Below are positions 59,627 through 64,000 of a DNA stretch of 64,000 bases, piece by piece. This DNA is from JBFFMO01 sp041390025 (GTDB lineage: Bacteria; Myxococcota_A; Bradymonadia; Bradymonadales; Bradymonadaceae). Position 1 is the stretch's first letter. Each line of letters opens with the position of its first letter. Where the stretch lies: contig JAWKQR010000002.1 in NCBI GenBank assembly GCA_041390025.1, positions 186,001 to 250,000 of the forward strand, written 5' to 3'. The notes beneath the pieces are model-generated. The model had not been told where the DNA came from. It saw only the letters and a list, made by a program, of their open reading frames with translations, and did not search any database. A program made the translations under genes and the position numbers.

Positions 59627-61567
59627 CTAGAAAGACCACCAAAGCCCAACACGGGCCTGTGGCACAGCTCCAAAGTCGCCACCGTTGGCCGTGAACATCG
59701 CACCGGCCTCAAAGGTCCAACCAAAGTCTTCGCTGATGTTTGGCATGACGCCAAGCTCGGCGTGCATGACCAACTGATGATCCTCGACCACGATGCCGCC
59801 TGGGCCCACACCCGCAAAAGGTCGCGCATCGGACTCGAACAACCCCACCAGCGCCAACGCCCGCCAATCGAGGACCGATTGGTCGAACTGCCCGGCACCA
59901 AGCGACGCCGCAAGCCCAAGGTATTTCGTCGGAATGACCGAGCCTTGCACGTGCAACGAGGCGCCCGCAATCCCGACGTCCAACGCTGGTATGCCATCGT
60001 AGTACGCGTATCCCGCCATCATATGAAGCCGGAACACGTCGACGTCGCGATGCTGGCTTGCGGCCACTGGATCAACCTCAAACGCGAACGTCGCCAAGGG
60101 AAGGTCCCCATATTGCGCCGTGACGTGGACGGGTTCGGTGCTTAGCGCCTTGAGCCGGATGGCGTAACCTTCGGGCGTGGGAACAGCGGTGTCGAGCTCG
60201 GCGTTGCTCGCCGTGAACGTCACACCCTCTGGGGCAGCCGGGGCAAAAGCGAGCTGCACCACTCGCTTGGACAGGGTCGAGAGGCGACGCTCATCGGCGC
60301 GGGCGGCCGTTGGCGCGTTGACCAACACCGGTGTTTTCCCAAACTGATCGCCGAGTTTGCATTCGAGGTCGGCCTGGCCCGCCTTGCGGAAGATGGCTTT
60401 CTCGCCGAAATCGGTGTCACCCGACGTGCGGCAGAGTACGCCCTTGGGGGCGCGGACCTCGGTCCCCAACACAACGTGGGCGAGGCCGTCTTCTCCCAAC
60501 GCGACCGCTCGTTCTGAGCTCGCAACGACCGTCGAGCGAATGTGTCGCACGGCGGTTGGGATGCTCTCGAATTTGTCGGCATCGACCGATGAGATCACCG
60601 CATAGAACGTGCCGGCCGGCACGCCTTTAATCTCAAGCCGTGTCTTTTCGGCAGGGACAAACACCGATTCGACCACATCCACGCCCCGCGGGTCGCGCGC
60701 GAGCTCAACGTAGTAGGACGTCGCTTCCTTGACCGGCTCCCAGGCCAACGTGATCGTCGCGCCCGCGCCACCCACGCCCAGAGCGAGCCCACCCTCCTGC
60801 TTCCACACGGGCGTAGGTGGAAGTGGGCGAGGCGGTTCGGGTTTTTCGTTGGGTTTGATACGCGTGCCCATGCCCGGTTTGACGGCGACCTTGCCTCCCG
60901 CCTTCCCCACGACCGTGGTCGCCTTGCCAAGGTGGTTCTCCACCCGCGTTAATCCGCCTTCCTCGACGGTCATCTGGGCTTGGCCGGTGCCGAATTCGGC
61001 GATCGAGCTCGGGCTCTCGATCGTCACGCCGGCCAGCTCGTCGAGCTTGGAACGCAACCGCCCGGTCTCAAGCACGGTCTTTGCCGGCACGACCTGTGAC
61101 TTGTCGCGGGACTCCCCATAGATGATCACAAGCGTGTTTGGCGCCATCAGCAGGTTGGACGTGTCTTGGAACGCGATTTCAGCGCGCGCCTGATCCATCG
61201 TGTTCAGTCGCCACGCCGAGTACAGGTCCATCCCAGCTTGCGCCTCATTCCAATTGGGTTGCGCCGGCCCCCGCGCCCTCACGTCACCCGCCTTTTGGCC
61301 GACCAGCGCGTCCGGAACCGGCGGGATCTTGGCAATCTTCAACTGCTTGCCCGGGACACACGCGTAGTTGTCCTTGGACAGGTCGTTGTACGCGTGGATG
61401 TAGTCGTAGCGCCGTTTATCACCAAAGAACTTTTCGGCGATGCTCGTGCAGGTATCACCTTTTTGCACCGTGTATTCCTCAAACTCGGTGATGCTCTGTC
61501 CGTGTGCCTGCGATGGCGCGAGGCCAAGTATCACACCTACCACGATGACGGGAAAAATCGGCTTCAT
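59627..61567 (-). CDS. LysM-FecR-like envelope protein
   Basis: This 646-residue exported protein has a signal peptide (MKPIFPVIVVGVILGLAPSQAHG), then LysM ('YTVQKGDTCTSIAEKFFGDK', which binds glycan) and a FecR/filamin-like domain ('EIAFQDTSNLLMAPNTLVII', 'VTIESPSSIAEFGTGQAQM'). Fibronectin-like beta repeats and a C-terminal region follow. Its ATG overlaps the upstream kinase gene's stop (ATGA), so it is translated with it. In myxobacteria such LysM-FecR proteins sit beside Ser/Thr kinases and cyclases as here, and may sense or anchor peptidoglycan. Confidence 0.85.
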   Translation of the reverse strand: MKPIFPVIVVGVILGLAPSQAHGQSITEFEEYTVQKGDTCTSIAEKFFGDKRRYDYIHAYNDLSKDNYACVPGKQLKIAKIPPVPDALVGQKAGDVRARGPAQPNWNEAQAGMDLYSAWRLNTMDQARAEIAFQDTSNLLMAPNTLVIIYGESRDKSQVVPAKTVLETGRLRSKLDELAGVTIESPSSIAEFGTGQAQMTVEEGGLTRVENHLGKATTVVGKAGGKVAVKPGMGTRIKPNEKPEPPRPLPPTPVWKQEGGLALGVGGAGATITLAWEPVKEATSYYVELARDPRGVDVVESVFVPAEKTRLEIKGVPAGTFYAVISSVDADKFESIPTAVRHIRSTVVASSERAVALGEDGLAHVVLGTEVRAPKGVLCRTSGDTDFGEKAIFRKAGQADLECKLGDQFGKTPVLVNAPTAARADERRLSTLSKRVVQLAFAPAAPEGVTFTASNAELDTAVPTPEGYAIRLKALSTEPVHVTAQYGDLPLATFAFEVDPVAASQHRDVDVFRLHMMAGYAYYDGIPALDVGIAGASLHVQGSVIPTKYLGLAASLGAGQFDQSVLDWRALALVGLFESDARPFAGVGPGGIVVEDHQLVMHAELGVMPNISEDFGWTFEAGAMFTANGGDFGAVPQARVGLWWSF

Positions 61568-62835
61568 GTTCGTTCTCGACGCTGGAGTCTTCGGAGCAGT
61601 CGCTGCAGTTTGCGAACGAGGTCCGTGGGTTCGATGGGATGTGCGATGACGTCGGCGGCCCCGACTTTGAGCAACTCGGTCGTGTGGTCGACGTTGTCGA
61701 CGTCGACCGAGGCCAAAACGGGGATCGGGCATGCCTTGACGGTCTCGATGTCTGGCAACTTCAGGATGGCGACTTCGGCGCGTGCGACATCGGTGGTCAG
61801 CTCGAAGCCCGACGCCCGCAGCGCGACAAACACGGCGTCATCCATGGTGCCCATGACGGCGACGGTGTGCTGCGGCGCGACCGCGGATGGGCCAGCCGCA
61901 CCGTCAAACAGGCGCAGCGTTACACCACGCCCCGCGCGCTCACCGCGAAGGCTTTCGGGGCGTCCGCGCTCGACCGCGGTTGGGTTTTCGAGCAAACGGT
62001 CGATCCAAAGGCGAACCTCAAGCGCATCGGGCCGTTCGGCGGGGTCCTTGGCCAACATCGTCGAGATCAGGGCGTCCAACGCCGGCGGGACGTCGATCTG
62101 GGGAAACGTGACGCGTGCACTCGGAGGGGGCACGAACATGTGCAGATTCAACAGTTGCACGGTGGAACTGCCCTTAAACACCTGATCGCCTGTGAGCATC
62201 TCGTACAAAATGCACCCAAAGCTGTAGATGTCGGCAGGCGGCCCGATGTCGGGCGCACCCATGGCCTGCTCGGGCGCAATGAATTGCGGAGTGCCCGAGA
62301 CAATGCCTTCACGCGTCATGCGCCCAAGCTCGGCGTCATTGGCCACAAACGCCAAGCTGAAGTCGACGATGATCGGTCGGTCTCCGCCGTCACTTCGACG
62401 TTCGAGCATGATGTTCTCAGGCTTAAGATCACGATGAACCAAGCCCATGGCATGTGCGGTGGCAAGCGCATCGGCGATTTGGCGTCCGATGCCAACCACC
62501 CGCTTCCAGGGCAGTCCTTGTCCCTTCTCGTAAATGGCATTCAGCGGGCCACCCCGCAGCATATCCATGACGATGAACAGGTTTCCGTCGTGGGTCCCAA
62601 AGTCGCTCACGGCCACGACGTTCTCGTGCCGCAGACGCGCCGCCACTTGGGCTTCACGTTCGAATCGCACCCGGTATTCGGGGTCCTGCGAATAGGCGGC
62701 CAACAAGAATTTGATCGCAACGGTTTTGCCCAAGGCAAGGTGTTTCGCGCGCCAAACTGCGCCCATCCCACCCTGACCCAGCAAGACTTCGACCTCGTAT
62801 TTTTCGGCAATGATGGTGCCCGGACGAATCTTCAT
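61564..62835 (-). CDS. Ser/Thr protein kinase with DFS in place of DFG and C-terminal receiver-like domain
   Basis: This 423-residue cytoplasmic protein has kinase features 'LLGQGGMGAVWRAKHLALG', 'VAIKFLL', 'HRDLKPENIML' and 'GTPQFIAPEQAM'. The Mg-binding motif reads 'IIVDFSLAF', i.e. DFS rather than DFG. The last 85 residues ('HTVAVMGTMDDAVFVAL' to 'PIEPTDLVRKLQRLLRRL') resemble a receiver-like domain. The start overlaps the cyclase stop by 4 bp and the end overlaps the LysM gene by 4 bp, so three genes are coupled. Activity is probable, with altered metal binding possible. Confidence 0.92.
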   Translation of the reverse strand: MKIRPGTIIAEKYEVEVLLGQGGMGAVWRAKHLALGKTVAIKFLLAAYSQDPEYRVRFEREAQVAARLRHENVVAVSDFGTHDGNLFIVMDMLRGGPLNAIYEKGQGLPWKRVVGIGRQIADALATAHAMGLVHRDLKPENIMLERRSDGGDRPIIVDFSLAFVANDAELGRMTREGIVSGTPQFIAPEQAMGAPDIGPPADIYSFGCILYEMLTGDQVFKGSSTVQLLNLHMFVPPPSARVTFPQIDVPPALDALISTMLAKDPAERPDALEVRLWIDRLLENPTAVERGRPESLRGERAGRGVTLRLFDGAAGPSAVAPQHTVAVMGTMDDAVFVALRASGFELTTDVARAEVAILKLPDIETVKACPIPVLASVDVDNVDHTTELLKVGAADVIAHPIEPTDLVRKLQRLLRRLQRRERT

Positions 62836-64000
62836 ATCAGGACCTCGAAAATCTCGATCAAGCCCTGATTGGCGCCGATGGGCTCGTTCCCAACCCGTTG
62901 GAAGTCGTAGCGTGAGCCGGCCAAGTCACAGGTGTGTTTGGTGGTCAGGATCTGCTGAGGACGTGCCAAGGCCTCAAGCCGTGCGGCGATGTTCACGGGG
63001 TTGCCGATGGCGGTGTACTCCATGCGCGTGTCCGAACCGATGTTCCCCACGACCGCCAAACCGCTGTTGATGCCAATGGCGAGCTCGATTTTGACCTGGT
63101 GATTCTTCTGCCAACGTGCGTTGCCAATGTCCAACCACGCGATCATCTCTTCGGCCGCGTCCAGCGCGTGAGCGGCGTGGTCAGGATCTTCTTTGGGTGC
63201 GCCCCAAAACGCCATCACACAGTCGCCGATGAATTTGTCGACCGTGCCGCCGTGGCGGAACACGATCTCGGTCAACATCGTAAACAGCTCGTTTAAGATG
63301 CTCACGACGACCTCGGGCTCAAGCCGCTCGCACATCGGGGTGAAGCGGACAACGTCGGCAAACAGTACGGTCACGGTCGTATGGGCCCCGCCCAAACTCA
63401 TGTCCTGTTCGCGGGCCACGACGTTCTCGACGAGCTCCTTGGACAGATACCGTGACAGGTCGGTTCGAATCTCGACCTCTTTGACGATCCGCGCCTCGCT
63501 CTCGCCAAGATCACGCGCGGCATCGTTGAGCGCAACAGCCAATACGCCCACCTCGTCTGCAGTCTGAACGTTGTTTCGCGCCGTAAAATCACGCGTCGCC
63601 AGAGACCTCACGAATTCGACCAGACTTTCGAGTGGACGCGTCAAAATGCGCGACACAACGAACGCCGCGAGTGCCGCGGCCAAGATGGCGACCAACGTCG
63701 CGATCCAGACAAGCGTGCGCATCTCGTACAACGAACGATACGCCGCAGCCAGCGGCACGTTGACCACCACTGCCGCGTCGATGGTATCCAACGGTTTTGC
63801 CGAGACCAACATCCCTGTGGCGGTGTTCTCGCCGGAAGCCGCGACGTGTTTTTCGACCAGTTGAGGCAGGTCACGCACCACATCGTTATCCAGAAATGGC
63901 GTCGCAATGCGGGCCGCGTCCGAGTGCACCAACGTGCGGTTCTTCGTGTCCACGACCGACACTTCGGAGCCCGCCGGCATGCGTTGTTGCACGATCGTCA
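62832..64000 (-). CDS. Class III adenylate/guanylate cyclase with HAMP (N-terminus beyond window)
   Basis: The frame runs to the right edge without a start, so the protein is partial (at least 389 residues). It has an extracytoplasmic sensor-like part ('SVVDTKNRTLVHSD'), a TM segment ('VWIATLVAILAAALAAFVV'), HAMP ('ILTRPLESLVEFVRSL') and a cyclase domain ('VTVLFADVVRFTPMCERL', 'GGTVDKFIGDCVMAFWGAP', 'GNIGSDTRMEYTAIG'). It makes cAMP or cGMP. It is coupled to the kinase gene downstream by a 4-bp overlap, suggesting a common signalling unit. Confidence 0.9.
   Translation of the reverse strand, partial: TIVQQRMPAGSEVSVVDTKNRTLVHSDAARIATPFLDNDVVRDLPQLVEKHVAASGENTATGMLVSAKPLDTIDAAVVVNVPLAAAYRSLYEMRTLVWIATLVAILAAALAAFVVSRILTRPLESLVEFVRSLATRDFTARNNVQTADEVGVLAVALNDAARDLGESEARIVKEVEIRTDLSRYLSKELVENVVAREQDMSLGGAHTTVTVLFADVVRFTPMCERLEPEVVVSILNELFTMLTEIVFRHGGTVDKFIGDCVMAFWGAPKEDPDHAAHALDAAEEMIAWLDIGNARWQKNHQVKIELAIGINSGLAVVGNIGSDTRMEYTAIGNPVNIAARLEALARPQQILTTKHTCDLAGSRYDFQRVGNEPIGANQGLIEIFEVLI

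Noticed and set aside
1..64000. tRNA, rRNA, insertion sequences and prophage genes
   Set aside because: Read through both strands: no cloverleaf, transposase or phage-like genes were recognised; only a TA pair hints at mobility.

Overview
The window looks like chromosomal DNA of a high-GC deltaproteobacterium-type organism, most likely Myxococcota (Bradymonadia-like). The inference rests on the gene set. There are two Hanks-type Ser/Thr kinases, an FHA-GAF-AAA protein, a hybrid kinase and a class III cyclase. There are many Cys-rich lipoproteins with acidic or 'NNTNN' linkers, a DUF1592/DUF1552 pair and PKS/FAAL lipid genes. No rRNA, tRNA, CRISPR array or insertion sequence was seen.

Layout. 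1-4 kb: a kinase cut by the left edge and a divergent P-loop/TPR protein. 3.4-9.4 kb: a thiol-redox and copper block (peroxiredoxin-like lipoprotein, DsbD/ScsB, small lipoprotein, thioredoxin, CopA). 9.5-17.6 kb: a lamin-tail lipoprotein, then a tight minus-strand run of PlsC, SDR, CLC, a small protein, SixA and a GNAT-like protein. 17.6-23.4 kb: an FHA-GAF-AAA system in two frames, a membrane protein and a five-module surface protein. 23.4-26.8 kb: a lipoprotein, an MBL-fold hydrolase, a YeeE/YedE pair and a tandem universal stress protein, all recognisable but broken by many small indels.

26.9-40.8 kb is the most interesting part. A KS-AT-ACP-KR-DH-AONS megasynthase reads leftward. A fatty acyl-AMP ligase plus stand-alone ACP read rightward 5 kb away. 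Both start from nearly identical operator/promoter sequences. The likely product is an alpha-amino-ketone (sphingoid-like or prodiginine-precursor-like) lipid. Between them lie a leader with a three-way-junction fold, a beta-propeller lipoprotein, a broken HExxHxxGxxH protease preceded by a 12-copy CTCGT repeat, another lipoprotein and a TacAT-like toxin-antitoxin pair.

40.8-54.5 kb: M23 peptidase, a giant TPM/coiled-coil protein, YceI, then molybdenum-enzyme genes (MobA, FdhD, YdeP-like oxidoreductase) around a Cys-rich lipoprotein, the DUF1592/DUF1552 pair and an Sfp-type PPTase that could load the ACPs. 54.5-64 kb, minus strand: MalG, a MalE-MalF fusion, hybrid histidine kinase, LysM/FecR protein, a Ser/Thr kinase and an adenylate/guanylate cyclase cut by the right edge, the last four tightly packed.

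Caution: frame breaks are concentrated between about 23 and 36 kb and often sit at homopolymers or short repeats. Local consensus errors are a serious alternative to gene decay there.
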